A stretch of 64,000 bases of DNA, from positions 1-64,000 of the forward strand of contig DATMYR010000027.1 of NCBI GenBank assembly GCA_035560815.1. The letters run 5' to 3'. The notes beneath the pieces are model-generated. The model ran no database searches, was not told the origin of the DNA, and saw only the letters and a list, made by a program, of their open reading frames with translations. Below, piece after piece: positions 1 through 8,846 of the stretch; positions within the stretch are counted from its first letter, which is position 1; the number at the start of each line of letters is the position of its first letter. The translations under genes were made by a program, and so were the position numbers. The DNA is from UBA5314 sp035560815. GTDB taxonomy: Bacteria; Bacillota; Syntrophomonadia; Syntrophomonadales; Syntrophomonadaceae.

Positions 1-2
1 AT

Positions 3-284
3 GCAAAAGAGTATTATGTAAATAGCGATAATAAATTAAGTTCAGGTACAGCTGTACTTGTACCGATAATAATAGTTATTGAAAATTGCCTATTTGAATA
101 TAGAGTGATTGATTTTCAGAATCCACTTAAATACAACGAAGGCGATCCAGAATTAGAAAAAATGTTTCCAGAATCGATATTGGATATGATTAATTCTGGC
201 AAATATAATGATAATGATTCCGTAAACAAGCTAAAGCTTGACGTCAAAAATCAAGCTAATTTTTATTATAGGGAAAATGAATAG
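3..284 (+). CDS. C-terminal part of an unknown protein, cut by window start
   Basis: An open frame runs in from the left edge and ends at TAG 282-284, giving 93 residues with no start codon in the window. The stretch is clearly more AT-rich than the genes that follow. It has a hydrophobic run (VLVPIIIVIENC) and then a charged, Asn- and Lys-rich tail. I do not recognise the family. The composition shift and the decayed gene just downstream suggest that this edge is acquired or rearranged DNA. Confidence 0.45.
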   Translation, partial: AKEYYVNSDNKLSSGTAVLVPIIIVIENCLFEYRVIDFQNPLKYNEGDPELEKMFPESILDMINSGKYNDNDSVNKLKLDVKNQANFYYRENE

Positions 285-884
285 ATCGTTGGTTGATTAT
301 TATGGCAGCCTATATGGCGGGCCACCTGGATGCGGTGTATGTAACAGCCGCCAGCTTTTATGTGCCATGGGATCTGGATGTGTCCCTAATCGCTTTGATG
401 TATTTGGCATTCGGTTATTATAGACGTAAATACATTTCGAACAGCTGGTTGCTGCCTCTTGCGGCTCTGTCCAGTCTGCTTTTTCTTGTCGCTTTCCACC
501 TGGGGCTGTTTGATTACCATCTTGATACGAAATACCTGGTTTATGCCAACCCGATTCTGGATCTAGCCATACCGGTGTCTTTATCCTAACTTTATTTAGG
601 ATCAGCCGCCATCTATCCCGCACCCTGGCAGAGAAGCCTCTGGCCCGATTGGGAGTCTGGTCCATGCCCCTTATGTATTTGCACCTTATCATAAATAGGA
701 TATTCATGTATCATCCTTCCTACGGGTATGCCATGTTTATTTTATCGGTCTGACTCTGCCTGTGGTGGTCACCGGGCTGCTTCTGGAGCGTTCAAATTTC
801 ACCCGCCGGGTTTTCCTGGGGAGGAGAGTGCCAGCAGCACAACTGTCATTATGGGCGGATGCCGGTGGACTGCCCTTGTATTGA
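281..884 (+). pseudogene. Frameshifted remnant of an acyltransferase-3-type membrane protein
   Basis: Three consecutive open segments in different frames read as one multi-spanning membrane protein. The first (about 281-589) contains hydrophobic helices and GLFDYHLDTKYLVYANPIL, which resembles the OatA/acyltransferase-3 fold. The second (about 583-752) continues with LARLGVWSMPLMYLHLIINR, and the third (about 745-884) ends the protein. Two frameshifts, near 585 and 747, and a missing N-terminus argue for a pseudogene. The family call is moderate and rests on the spacing of helices and short motifs. The gene lies between an AT-rich fragment and the lspA promoter. Confidence 0.5.
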
Positions 885-909
885 CAACTCCGCTCACGTA
901 AAATAGAGT
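881..909 (+). promoter_or_regulatory. Probable SigA promoter for lspA-rluD
   Basis: TTGACA at 881-886 and TAGAGT at 904-909 are separated by 17 bp. The -35 is perfect and the -10 matches four of six. It lies 25 bp before the lspA start. Confidence 0.5.
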
Positions 910-934
910 AACATGCGAAGGGGGTAGTATTCCG

Positions 935-1369
935 GTGCGCTTCTGGTGGACTGCGGCCCTGCTCGTGGGGCTGGATCAATTTACAAAATGGCTGGTGAAA
1001 GTCAATATGATGCCGGGCGAGAGCTTCCCGGTGGCACCGGGCTTTCTTTACCTGACTTATGTCCAAAACCGGGGTGCCGCTTTCAGCCTCATGTCCGGGC
1101 AAAGGATTTTCTTGCTTTTGACTGCAACCCTGGTGGTGCTGGCTGTGGTAATCTTCAACCAGCGCTACAAACCGAACGTTATTCTACAGATGATCACTGG
1201 GCTGCTCGCAGGTGGTGCTCTGGGGAATCTCATTGACCGGATAAACCTGGGTTATGTGGTGGATTTTCTAGATCTAGGTTGGTTCCCGGTGTTTAACCTG
1301 GCCGATTCGGCTATTTGTATCGCAGCATTTCTTTTTATTATTGTTTCCCTTCGGGAAGAGACGGAGTAG
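935..1369 (+). CDS. lspA: Lipoprotein signal peptidase (signal peptidase II)
   Basis: Aspartic protease of the cytoplasmic membrane that removes the signal peptide from prolipoproteins after lipid attachment. The 144-residue length is typical. Family motifs are visible: LDQFTKW (13-19), NRGAAFS (44-50), GNLIDR with Asp100, and FNLADSA with Asp123. The two aspartates match the catalytic pair. Four hydrophobic segments are present. The start is GTG 935, preceded by GAAGGGGG. It is followed after 2 bp by rluD, so the two are probably co-transcribed, a common arrangement in Firmicutes. Confidence 0.95.
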   Translation: MRFWWTAALLVGLDQFTKWLVKVNMMPGESFPVAPGFLYLTYVQNRGAAFSLMSGQRIFLLLTATLVVLAVVIFNQRYKPNVILQMITGLLAGGALGNLIDRINLGYVVDFLDLGWFPVFNLADSAICIAAFLFIIVSLREETE

Positions 1370-1371
1370 AT

Positions 1372-2304
1372 ATGGAAAAAACGGAGTTGCTATGGGTGGA
1401 GGAAGAAATGGAAGGGGAGCGTTTGGACGCTTTCCTGGCCGAGCAGGTGGAAGCCCTGTCCCGCACCCTGGTGCAGATATTGATTCGTGATGCCAAGGTT
1501 ACCGTGAACGGATCGGCCCGAAAGTCCAGCTATCATGTGCAGGCTGGGGATGAGATATATATTGTTATTCCCGACCTTCAAAAGGTGGAAATCGTTCCGC
1601 AGGATTTGCCCCTGGAGATTATCTATGAGGATTCCGACCTGGTGGTAGTCAACAAACCACGGGGTATGGTAGTGCACCCAGCTCATGGCAACTGGGATGG
1701 CACTCTGGTCAATGCTTTGCTTTATCATATTCATGACCTTTCGGGAATCAACGGCGAACTGCGCCCTGGAATCGTGCACCGCCTGGATAAAGACACATCG
1801 GGAGTCATAGTGGTGGCCAAGAATGACCATGCACACCGATCCCTGGCCGAACAGATTCGTGAGCACAGTATTGAACGTGAATATATCGCCCTGGTCCATG
1901 ACCGTATCCAGGAGAATTTGGGATCCATTGAAGCGCCGATCGGGCGCAGTAAAAGTGATCGAAAAAAAATGGCGGTGGTAGCCGATGGTCGTCCTGCTAC
2001 CAGTGAGTACCAGGTGTTAGAACGCTTCTTCAACTACACGCTGGTGAAGGTGAAGCTGCTTACCGGACGAACTCACCAGATCAGGGTGCATTTTGCTTAT
2101 ATAAAACATCCGGTTGTCGGGGATCCGCTCTATGGACCGGTTAAACAGCATCTCAACATGAATACCCAGGCCTTACATGCCTTCCGCCTGGGTTTCCAGC
2201 ATCCCAGCAGCGGCGAGTATATTGAGTTTCAATCCCCTTTGCCTGACTATTTTGAAGCAGTTCTCACGGGATTAAGGAAAGAGAAAAAGCGGGAAGAGCG
2301 ATAA
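1372..2304 (+). CDS. rluD: RluA/RluD-family large-subunit rRNA pseudouridine synthase
   Basis: Converts specific uridines in 23S rRNA to pseudouridine. The 310-residue protein has an N-terminal S4 RNA-binding domain (about 16-65), followed by the catalytic domain with HRLDKDTSG at 136-144, where Asp139 is the expected nucleophile. The later GRTHQIRVHF motif is also present. The ATG at 1372, 2 bp after the lspA stop, is preferred over upstream in-frame codons that would lie inside lspA. Which uridines are modified cannot be read from the sequence, so rluD is a family-level name. Confidence 0.9.
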   Translation: MEKTELLWVEEEMEGERLDAFLAEQVEALSRTLVQILIRDAKVTVNGSARKSSYHVQAGDEIYIVIPDLQKVEIVPQDLPLEIIYEDSDLVVVNKPRGMVVHPAHGNWDGTLVNALLYHIHDLSGINGELRPGIVHRLDKDTSGVIVVAKNDHAHRSLAEQIREHSIEREYIALVHDRIQENLGSIEAPIGRSKSDRKKMAVVADGRPATSEYQVLERFFNYTLVKVKLLTGRTHQIRVHFAYIKHPVVGDPLYGPVKQHLNMNTQALHAFRLGFQHPSSGEYIEFQSPLPDYFEAVLTGLRKEKKREER

Positions 2305-2370
2305 TGCGGATCAATTAGTCTGGCAGGTCTTATAATGGGATGGGAGGCTATATTCGCTGGGATTCAACAT

Positions 2371-2399
2371 TTGACAGCTTCAGTCACTTTATATACAAT
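2371..2399 (+). promoter_or_regulatory. SigA promoter of the pyrimidine operon
   Basis: TTGACA (2371-2376), a 17-bp spacer and TACAAT (2394-2399) form a near-consensus promoter. Transcription would begin around 2406, immediately before the PyrR-binding element, as expected for an attenuated leader. Confidence 0.75.
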
Positions 2400-2408
2400 C
2401 AATAAAGA

Positions 2409-2441
2409 ACCTTTAAGTGGGCCCCGTGAGGCTGCAAGGGT
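2409..2441 (+). promoter_or_regulatory. PyrR-binding RNA element (first pyr attenuator)
   Basis: The leader carries the PyrR anti-antiterminator core CCCCGTGAGGCTGCAAGGG, matching the known CCNGNGAGGCT...AAGG pattern. By family knowledge, PyrR with UMP binds this hairpin and favours the downstream terminator at 2456-2495, lowering pyr expression when pyrimidines are plentiful. Confidence 0.85.
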
Positions 2442-2455
2442 GATAGGGATAGAAT

Positions 2456-2495
2456 GCCTGCTGCGGCTTGACGACCACGGCAGGCTTTTGTTTTG
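2456..2495 (+). terminator. Attenuator terminator before pyrR
   Basis: GCCTGC (2456-2461) pairs with GCAGGC (2480-2485), followed by TTTTGTTTTG. It lies between the PyrR element and the pyrR ribosome binding site, so it acts as the regulated terminator. Confidence 0.75.
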
Positions 2496-2513
2496 TCCAG
2501 AGGAGGGAATGCC

Positions 2514-3065
2514 ATGGAATTGCGGGATAAGAATGTGATTATGGATCAAATGGCAATGCAACGTGCCCTGACCCGGATTACCCATGAAATTATTGAGCGC
2601 AACAAGGGCGTTGAGGAAGTTGCCCTGGTGGGCATCCGCCGTCGGGGAGGACCTCTGGCTACACGACTGGCCCGGCGCATTGAGGAGATCGAGGGGATCA
2701 AGGTGCCGGTAGGGATCCTGGATATTACCCTGTATCGGGACGATCTGACCACCCTTTCAGCCCAACCTCTGGTGCACCGAACGGAAGTGGGGTTTAACAT
2801 CAATGATTTGGCAATTGTGCTGGTCGATGATGTGTTATATACAGGAAGGACGGTGAGGGCGGCCCTGGATGCCCTTATTGACCTGGGGCGACCCAAATGC
2901 ATTCAACTGGCGGTCCTGGTGGACCGGGGCCACCGAGAACTGCCCATCAAGGCGGATTTCGTCGGCAAGAACGTTCCCACTGCCAAACACGAAATTATCT
3001 CGGTGATGGTGGAGGAATTGGACGGAAAAGATGAGGTACTAATACAAGAACTAGTGGATGAATGA
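2514..3065 (+). CDS. pyrR: PyrR, pyr operon attenuation protein / uracil phosphoribosyltransferase
   Basis: RNA-binding regulator of the pyr operon that usually also has uracil phosphoribosyltransferase activity. The 183-residue protein has the PRPP-binding motif VDDVLYTGRT at 104-113 and the PyrR-typical GIRRRG segment. ATG 2514 is chosen because AGGAGGG at 2501-2507 lies 6 bp upstream. It is the first gene of the operon and is itself preceded by a PyrR element, so it is autoregulated. A second PyrR element follows its stop codon. Confidence 0.96.
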   Translation: MELRDKNVIMDQMAMQRALTRITHEIIERNKGVEEVALVGIRRRGGPLATRLARRIEEIEGIKVPVGILDITLYRDDLTTLSAQPLVHRTEVGFNINDLAIVLVDDVLYTGRTVRAALDALIDLGRPKCIQLAVLVDRGHRELPIKADFVGKNVPTAKHEIISVMVEELDGKDEVLIQELVDE

Positions 3066-3071
3066 ATAAAA

Positions 3072-3104
3072 CCCTTTAAACCGGTCCCGCGAGGCTGGCA
3101 AGGG
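3072..3104 (+). promoter_or_regulatory. PyrR-binding RNA element (second pyr attenuator)
   Basis: In the pyrR-pyrB gap, CCTTTAAACC is followed by GGTCCCGCGAGGCTGGCAAG, the same core as the element before pyrR. With the terminator at 3127-3165 it forms a second attenuator, as in Bacillus-type pyr operons. Confidence 0.85.
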
Positions 3105-3126
3105 CGAAGATCCTGAGAGAATGAGG

Positions 3127-3165
3127 CACCGCCTCCCTTGCCCAGCAGGGGAGGTGTTTTTATAT
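3127..3165 (+). terminator. Attenuator terminator before pyrB
   Basis: CACCGCCTCCC pairs with GGGGAGGTG around a loop, followed directly by TTTTTAT. It is positioned to be controlled by the preceding PyrR element. Confidence 0.75.
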
Positions 3166-3263
3166 CAGGACTCTGTACCATCGTACCCGACCATAATTGT
3201 ATAAAGTGGAAGGGGTCAAGCAGTAGTCATTGGAGTACCCGGGCATGAGAGGAGGCAACAGGT

Positions 3264-4205
3264 TTGAGACTTGAACAGAGGAAGGATTTGCTTGGACTGC
3301 GGGATATGAGCCGGGAAGAGATCGAATTAATCCTGGACACGGCAGTACCCATGAAGGACGTGATGAGCCGAGATATAAAGAAGGTGCCAACTTTGCGAGG
3401 CAAAGCGATGGTGACGGTGTTTTATGAAAACAGCACCCGCACCCGGACTTCCTTCGAGATTGCCGGTAAATATCTAAGCGCCGATACAGTAAATCTGGCG
3501 GTTTCCACCAGCAGCGTTCAAAAAGGGGAAAGCCTCAAAGATACCATCAAGACCATTGAGGTAATGGGCTTCGACCTGATGGTGATCCGCCATTCTATGA
3601 GCGGCACACCTCACTATGTGGCCCGTAATACGCGCATGCGGGTAATTAACGCCGGGGACGGGTTTAACGAACATCCCACCCAGGCTTTGCTGGATATGTT
3701 CACTATTAAGGAGAAGAAAGGAACCCTGGAGGGATTGAAGGTCGCCATTGTTGGCGATATCCTCCACAGCCGGGTGGCCCGATCCAACATCTACGGGCTT
3801 ACGAAGTTCGGCTGTGAAGTACGGGTGGTAGGGCCTTCTACACTTATACCCCCGGGACTGGAAAAATTGGGAGTCAAGACTTACTACAGCCTGGAACAGG
3901 CTGTCGAAGATGTAGATGTGGTCAATGTCCTGCGCGTCCAGATGGAACGGCAGCAGAGCGGTCTATTTCCTTCGTTGGACGAATACGCCAACCTCTACAT
4001 GGTCAGCCCCGAGAGATTACAGGGTGCCAAAGAGGATGTGCTCATCCTGCATCCGGGTCCGATGAACCGGGGTGTGGAGATTTCCAGCGCTGCCGCTGAC
4101 AGCCTGAACTCAGTGATTAATGAACAGGTGACCAACGGGGTGGCAGTGCGCATGGCCCTGCTATTTTTGATGATGGGAGGGAGCAAAGATGAAATACTTG
4201 CTTAA
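3264..4205 (+). CDS. pyrB: Aspartate carbamoyltransferase catalytic subunit
   Basis: Condenses carbamoyl phosphate and aspartate to N-carbamoyl-aspartate, the committed step of UMP synthesis. The 313-residue protein shows STRTRTSFE (57-65) for carbamoyl phosphate binding, SVQKGES (84-90) and HPTQALLDM. The start is TTG 3264 with AGGAGG at about 3249-3254. No regulatory subunit pyrI is present, as is usual for Firmicutes. Its end overlaps pyrC by 17 bp, so the two are translationally coupled. Confidence 0.96.
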   Translation: MRLEQRKDLLGLRDMSREEIELILDTAVPMKDVMSRDIKKVPTLRGKAMVTVFYENSTRTRTSFEIAGKYLSADTVNLAVSTSSVQKGESLKDTIKTIEVMGFDLMVIRHSMSGTPHYVARNTRMRVINAGDGFNEHPTQALLDMFTIKEKKGTLEGLKVAIVGDILHSRVARSNIYGLTKFGCEVRVVGPSTLIPPGLEKLGVKTYYSLEQAVEDVDVVNVLRVQMERQQSGLFPSLDEYANLYMVSPERLQGAKEDVLILHPGPMNRGVEISSAAADSLNSVINEQVTNGVAVRMALLFLMMGGSKDEILA

Positions 4206-5475
4206 GGGCGGAAAAGTCATAGACCCGGCCAATCAGATCCAGGAAGTGCGAGATGTTCTGGTTGAGGATGGCAGGATCGTAGCTGTGGAAAAAGACATCA
4301 AGGCGGCCGGGGCGGAAGTCATCGACCTACAAGGTATGATTGTAGCTCCCGGTTTTATCGATATGCATGTACACCTCCGGGAACCCGGTTTTGAATATAA
4401 GGAAGATATTGCATCCGGAACCCGAGCGGCAGCGGTGGGTGGGTTTACCACCCTGTGTTGTATGCCCAACACCAATCCGGTGATTGATAGTCTCACTACC
4501 GCCAGTTTTGTGCGCGAAAGAGCGAAAAAATCTGGAGTGGTCAATGTTTTCCCCATTGGAGCCCTGACCAAGAAACAGGAAGGACAGGAACTGAGCGCCA
4601 TTGCCGATTTGGTAGCGGCTGGCTGCGTAGCCCTCTCTGACGACGGCAAACCGGTGATGAAAAGCAATGTCATGAGAAACGGTCTGGAATATGCTAAGAT
4701 GTTTGACCTGCCGGTTTTATCGCACTGCGAGGACCTGAATCTGAGCCAAGACGGTCAGATGCATGAAGGCTATTATTCGACGATTTATGGGCTGCGGGGG
4801 ATTCCGGCCGAAGCGGAAGATATTATCGTGGGTCGGGACATTCTTTTAACCCGGCTTACTGATTCCCGCCTGCACATTTGCCACATTTCCACTGAGGGAG
4901 CCCTGGAACTGGTGCGCCAGGCCAAGAGAGAAGGATTGTCAGTAACCTGCGAAGTGACCCCCCATCACCTGGCTTTGAGCGATGAGCTGGTAGGAAGCTA
5001 TGACGCTGATACCAAGGTAAACCCGCCCCTGCGCTCCTCAGAGCATATTGCCGCACTGATCGAAGCCGTCAATGACGGGACGATAGACTGTATAGCCACC
5101 GACCACGCGCCCCACCAGATGGAAAGCAAAGACTGCGAGTATGCTCTGGCCAGTTCCGGGATATCCGGGCTGGAAACCGCTGTTGCGGTTTGTATGGATA
5201 TGATAAACCAGGGAGTCTTGGATCTAAATCGGGTAATCAGTATGTTTACGCTGGGGCCGGCTCGGATATTGGGTCTGCAAAAGGGCAGCCTCAGTCCTAA
5301 AACGGTAGCCGACATCACGGTCATTGATCCCCGGGCGGTTAAAATTGTAGACCCGGATCATTTTTATTCAAAAAGCAAAAACAATCCCTTTAAAGGCCGA
5401 GAATTGACGGGCTGGCCCTTCCTGACCATGGTGGGGGGACGGATTATAGCTCGGGAGGGACAGTTGGTCGAGTAA
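4189..5475 (+). CDS. pyrC: Dihydroorotase
   Basis: Zinc amidohydrolase that cyclises N-carbamoyl-aspartate to dihydroorotate. The 428 residues fit class I dihydroorotase. Metal-binding signatures are DMHVHLREPG (His60, His62), SHCEDL, HICHIST and the Asp in ATDHAPH. ATG 4189 overlaps the end of pyrB and is preceded by GGGAGGGAGC. A 90-bp gap with no gene separates it from carB, where carA would be expected in many Firmicutes. Confidence 0.96.
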   Translation: MKYLLKGGKVIDPANQIQEVRDVLVEDGRIVAVEKDIKAAGAEVIDLQGMIVAPGFIDMHVHLREPGFEYKEDIASGTRAAAVGGFTTLCCMPNTNPVIDSLTTASFVRERAKKSGVVNVFPIGALTKKQEGQELSAIADLVAAGCVALSDDGKPVMKSNVMRNGLEYAKMFDLPVLSHCEDLNLSQDGQMHEGYYSTIYGLRGIPAEAEDIIVGRDILLTRLTDSRLHICHISTEGALELVRQAKREGLSVTCEVTPHHLALSDELVGSYDADTKVNPPLRSSEHIAALIEAVNDGTIDCIATDHAPHQMESKDCEYALASSGISGLETAVAVCMDMINQGVLDLNRVISMFTLGPARILGLQKGSLSPKTVADITVIDPRAVKIVDPDHFYSKSKNNPFKGRELTGWPFLTMVGGRIIAREGQLVE

Positions 5476-5564
5476 TTGGTTGCCGGCCAGCGGTAACCGT
5501 GGTTTCACTTGAATAACTTTGTCTCCAAACAATAGAGCTGACTGAAAGATATGGAGGAAAGAAA

Positions 5565-8500
5565 ATGCCGCTCTTAGAAGGATTGAAAAAGGTGATGGTG
5601 ATTGGGTCAGGCCCGATTATCATCGGTCAAGCGGCGGAGTTTGACTATGCAGGGACACAGGCCTGTCAGGCTTTACGGGAAGAAGGCATAGAGGTGGTCT
5701 TGCTGAACAGCAACCCGGCTACCATCATGACCGATGCCGATATAGCCGACCACGTCTATTTTGAACCCATAACCGTAGAGAATGTTCATAAGATTATATT
5801 GAAAGAAAAGCCAGATGGCATTATTGCCAATCTGGGCGGCCAGATCGGACTCAACATGGCCCTGTCTTTGTATAAGGAAGGTGTGTTGGAAAAGACCGGA
5901 GTGCCAGTCCTGGGCATGCCCCTGGATGCCATCGATCGGGCTGAGAGCAGGGAGATGTTCAAGGCCACCATGCAGGAGATTGGTGAACCAGTTCCAGAGA
6001 GCGCTATTGTTCATTCTATAGAAGAAGCAGTGGATTTCGCCAACAAAATCGGCTACCCGGTGATTGTGCGTCCTGCCTATACCCTGGGCGGCACCGGTGG
6101 GGGAACAGCCAACACTGAAAGCGAACTGCGGTTTATTGTTACCAAGGGACTAAAAAACAGCCCCATCCACCAGACGCTCATAGAACGGAGTGTCGGTGGT
6201 TACAAGGAAATAGAGTTCGAAGTTATGCGGGATGCCCATGACAACTGCATCACCATTTGCAGTATGGAAAATATTGATCCGGTCGGCATCCATACCGGGG
6301 ACAGCATCGTAGTGGCTCCCGCTCAAACCCTGACCGATGAAGAATACCAGATGCTGCGAGCCGCATCCATAAAGATCATCCGCGCATTGAAAGTTAACGG
6401 AGGATGCAATGTTCAATTTGCCCTGGACCCTTTCAGTAAAAAATATTATGTCATCGAAGTGAATCCCCGGGTCAGCCGCTCCAGCGCCCTGGCTTCCAAG
6501 GCCACCGGCTACCCCATCGCCCGCGTGACTACCAAAATCGCTATCGGATATACGCTGGATGAGATTCTTAATGCCGTGACCGGTACGACTACCGCTTGTT
6601 TTGAACCGTCCATCGATTATATCGTACTCAAGGTGCCGCGCTGGCCATTCGATAAGTTTGTCTTTGGGGACCGCCGTCTGGGCACCCAGATGAAAGCCAC
6701 CGGGGAAGTCATGGCCATTGACCGCAGCTTTGAAGCAGCATTTCTGAAAGCCATCCGCTGTTTGGAAATTGGGCTTACCGGCATGCAGCTCCCGGAGCTG
6801 AAAGACACCAGCAATGCCGGACTAATCGATCGTTTAAAAAATGCTGATGATGAGCGCATTTTCATTATCGCCGAAGCTTTTAACCGGGGTATGTCAATCG
6901 ATGAAATTTGGTCGATCACCCAGATTGATAAGTTTTTCCTGAAAAAAATGAAAAATGTTTTTGATTTCTCCCAGGTAATCCGTTCTCGAGAATTGAGCAC
7001 GGAACTACTTCGAGAAGCCAAGAAAATGGGATTCTCCGACCGGGAAATCGCCGGCTTTAAAGACTGCACTGAAATGGAAATACGTCATCTCCGGAAGGAA
7101 GCCGGCATTATACCGACCTACAAGTTGGTGGACACTTGCGCCGCAGAATTTGAGGCACTGACCCCTTATTATTACAGCTGTTATGAAGAGGAAAACGAGG
7201 CCAGGCATGATCCTGCGGAACGGAGAATTCTGGTTGTCGGTTCCGGACCCATCCGCATCGGCCAGGGTGTCGAATTTGACTATTGTTCGGTTCATGCGGT
7301 TTGGGCTTTGCGGGAAGCGGGTATAAAAGCAATTATCGTCAACAATAATCCGGAAACAGTCAGCACCGATTTTGACACTTCGGACCGCCTGTATTTCGAG
7401 CCTCTGGTTTTCGAAGATGTCATGAACATCATCGATCAAGAGCAGCCGGAAGGGGTCATTGTACAATTTGGCGGTCAGACCGCCATCAACCTGGCCGCTC
7501 CCCTGGATCGGGCCGGAGTGAAAATACTGGGCACCTCCAATGAGAGCATCGACCTGGCGGAAGACCGGGATCGTTTCGACGCCCTGGTTGAACGGCTATG
7601 CATACCCCGTCCTCCCGGGAAAAGTGTTTATTCAGTGGAAGACGCGATTAAAACGGGAGCCGAAATCGGCTACCCGGTTTTGGTGCGGCCCTCTTATGTC
7701 CTGGGCGGTCGAGCTATGGAGATCGTATACAATGATGAAGAATTGGCTGGATATATGCAGACAGCCGCCAATATTAACCGGGAGCATCCTGTCCTGGTGG
7801 ATAAATACCTCCTGGGCACTGAAATAGAAGTGGATGCCGTGTGCGATGGACGGGAGGTATTGATCCCCGGAATCATGCAGCATATTGAGCGGGCTGGGGT
7901 CCATTCTGGAGACAGTATGGCGGTATTCCCGGCTCATAACCTGCGTCAGGAGATCAAGGATAAAGTTGTCGATTATACCACCCGTTTAGCCTTGGAGTTA
8001 AAGGTTTTGGGCTTGATTAACATTCAGTTTGTGGAATATGAGCAGGAACTCTATGTGCTGGAGGTTAATCCCCGTTCCAGCCGCACAATTCCTTTCATCA
8101 GCAAGGTGACGGGCATCCCCTTGATAAAATTGGGAACCGAGATTATCCTGGGCAAGACCCTGCAAGACCAGGGTTTTCAGGGCGGGCTATATCCTCAAGG
8201 GGATTTTTATGCCATCAAGGTGCCGGTCTTCTCCTTTAATAAACTGGAACAGGTGGATATCACACTGGGGCCGGAAATGAAATCCACAGGGGAAGTTATG
8301 GGCATTGACCGGTCTTTGAAAGGTGCTATTTTTAAAGGACTTATGGCGGCTGGTGTAGAAATTCCCAAAAAAGGCACCATCGTAGCCACCATTGCCGATC
8401 GGGACAAAGACGAAGCCATCCCCATATTGAAAGCTTTCGCCGGTTTAGGATTTAAACTAATTGCCACGGAAGGTACAGCCCGCTGCCTGCGCAAGGTAGG

Positions 8501-8777
8501 TATTGAAGCCGAGATCGTCAAGAAATTTACGGAAGGATCTCCAAATATCGTTGATCTAATCCGGGAGGGCAAGGTGGACTTTGTTGTAAATACTTTGACC
8601 CATGGCCGGATGCCATTTAGCGATGGTTTTCAGATTCGACGGGCAGCAGTGGAACTGAATGTCCCCTGCTTGACTTCTCTGGACACCCTGGAGGTGGTGC
8701 AGAAGGTCATTATGGAAGACGAAAAACCCGGGGGCTTGGATCTCAAGTCCCTGCAGGAATATGTAGCCAATCGGTAG
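5565..8777 (+). CDS. carB: Carbamoyl-phosphate synthase large subunit
   Basis: Makes carbamoyl phosphate from bicarbonate, ATP and ammonia delivered by CarA. The 1070-residue protein has the two homologous synthetase halves. GSGPIIIGQAAEFDYAG near the N-terminus and GSGPIRIGQGVEFDYCS near residue 560 mark the two ATP-grasp units. A C-terminal MGS-like allosteric domain follows, starting near KGTIVATIADRDKDEA. ATG 5565 has GGAGG 11 bp upstream. The small subunit carA is not adjacent and not elsewhere in this window. Confidence 0.97.
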   Translation: MPLLEGLKKVMVIGSGPIIIGQAAEFDYAGTQACQALREEGIEVVLLNSNPATIMTDADIADHVYFEPITVENVHKIILKEKPDGIIANLGGQIGLNMALSLYKEGVLEKTGVPVLGMPLDAIDRAESREMFKATMQEIGEPVPESAIVHSIEEAVDFANKIGYPVIVRPAYTLGGTGGGTANTESELRFIVTKGLKNSPIHQTLIERSVGGYKEIEFEVMRDAHDNCITICSMENIDPVGIHTGDSIVVAPAQTLTDEEYQMLRAASIKIIRALKVNGGCNVQFALDPFSKKYYVIEVNPRVSRSSALASKATGYPIARVTTKIAIGYTLDEILNAVTGTTTACFEPSIDYIVLKVPRWPFDKFVFGDRRLGTQMKATGEVMAIDRSFEAAFLKAIRCLEIGLTGMQLPELKDTSNAGLIDRLKNADDERIFIIAEAFNRGMSIDEIWSITQIDKFFLKKMKNVFDFSQVIRSRELSTELLREAKKMGFSDREIAGFKDCTEMEIRHLRKEAGIIPTYKLVDTCAAEFEALTPYYYSCYEEENEARHDPAERRILVVGSGPIRIGQGVEFDYCSVHAVWALREAGIKAIIVNNNPETVSTDFDTSDRLYFEPLVFEDVMNIIDQEQPEGVIVQFGGQTAINLAAPLDRAGVKILGTSNESIDLAEDRDRFDALVERLCIPRPPGKSVYSVEDAIKTGAEIGYPVLVRPSYVLGGRAMEIVYNDEELAGYMQTAANINREHPVLVDKYLLGTEIEVDAVCDGREVLIPGIMQHIERAGVHSGDSMAVFPAHNLRQEIKDKVVDYTTRLALELKVLGLINIQFVEYEQELYVLEVNPRSSRTIPFISKVTGIPLIKLGTEIILGKTLQDQGFQGGLYPQGDFYAIKVPVFSFNKLEQVDITLGPEMKSTGEVMGIDRSLKGAIFKGLMAAGVEIPKKGTIVATIADRDKDEAIPILKAFAGLGFKLIATEGTARCLRKVGIEAEIVKKFTEGSPNIVDLIREGKVDFVVNTLTHGRMPFSDGFQIRRAAVELNVPCLTSLDTLEVVQKVIMEDEKPGGLDLKSLQEYVANR

Positions 8778-8846
8778 AGCTCTGAAGAGCCACAACCCGA
8801 AGCAGCAGGACGCTGAATAGTCTCAGAATAAGCAGGAGGTTATCCT

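Noticed and set aside
7005..7466. Minus-strand frame in carB
   Set aside because: Lies opposite the second ATP-grasp half of carB, which is clearly the coding strand.
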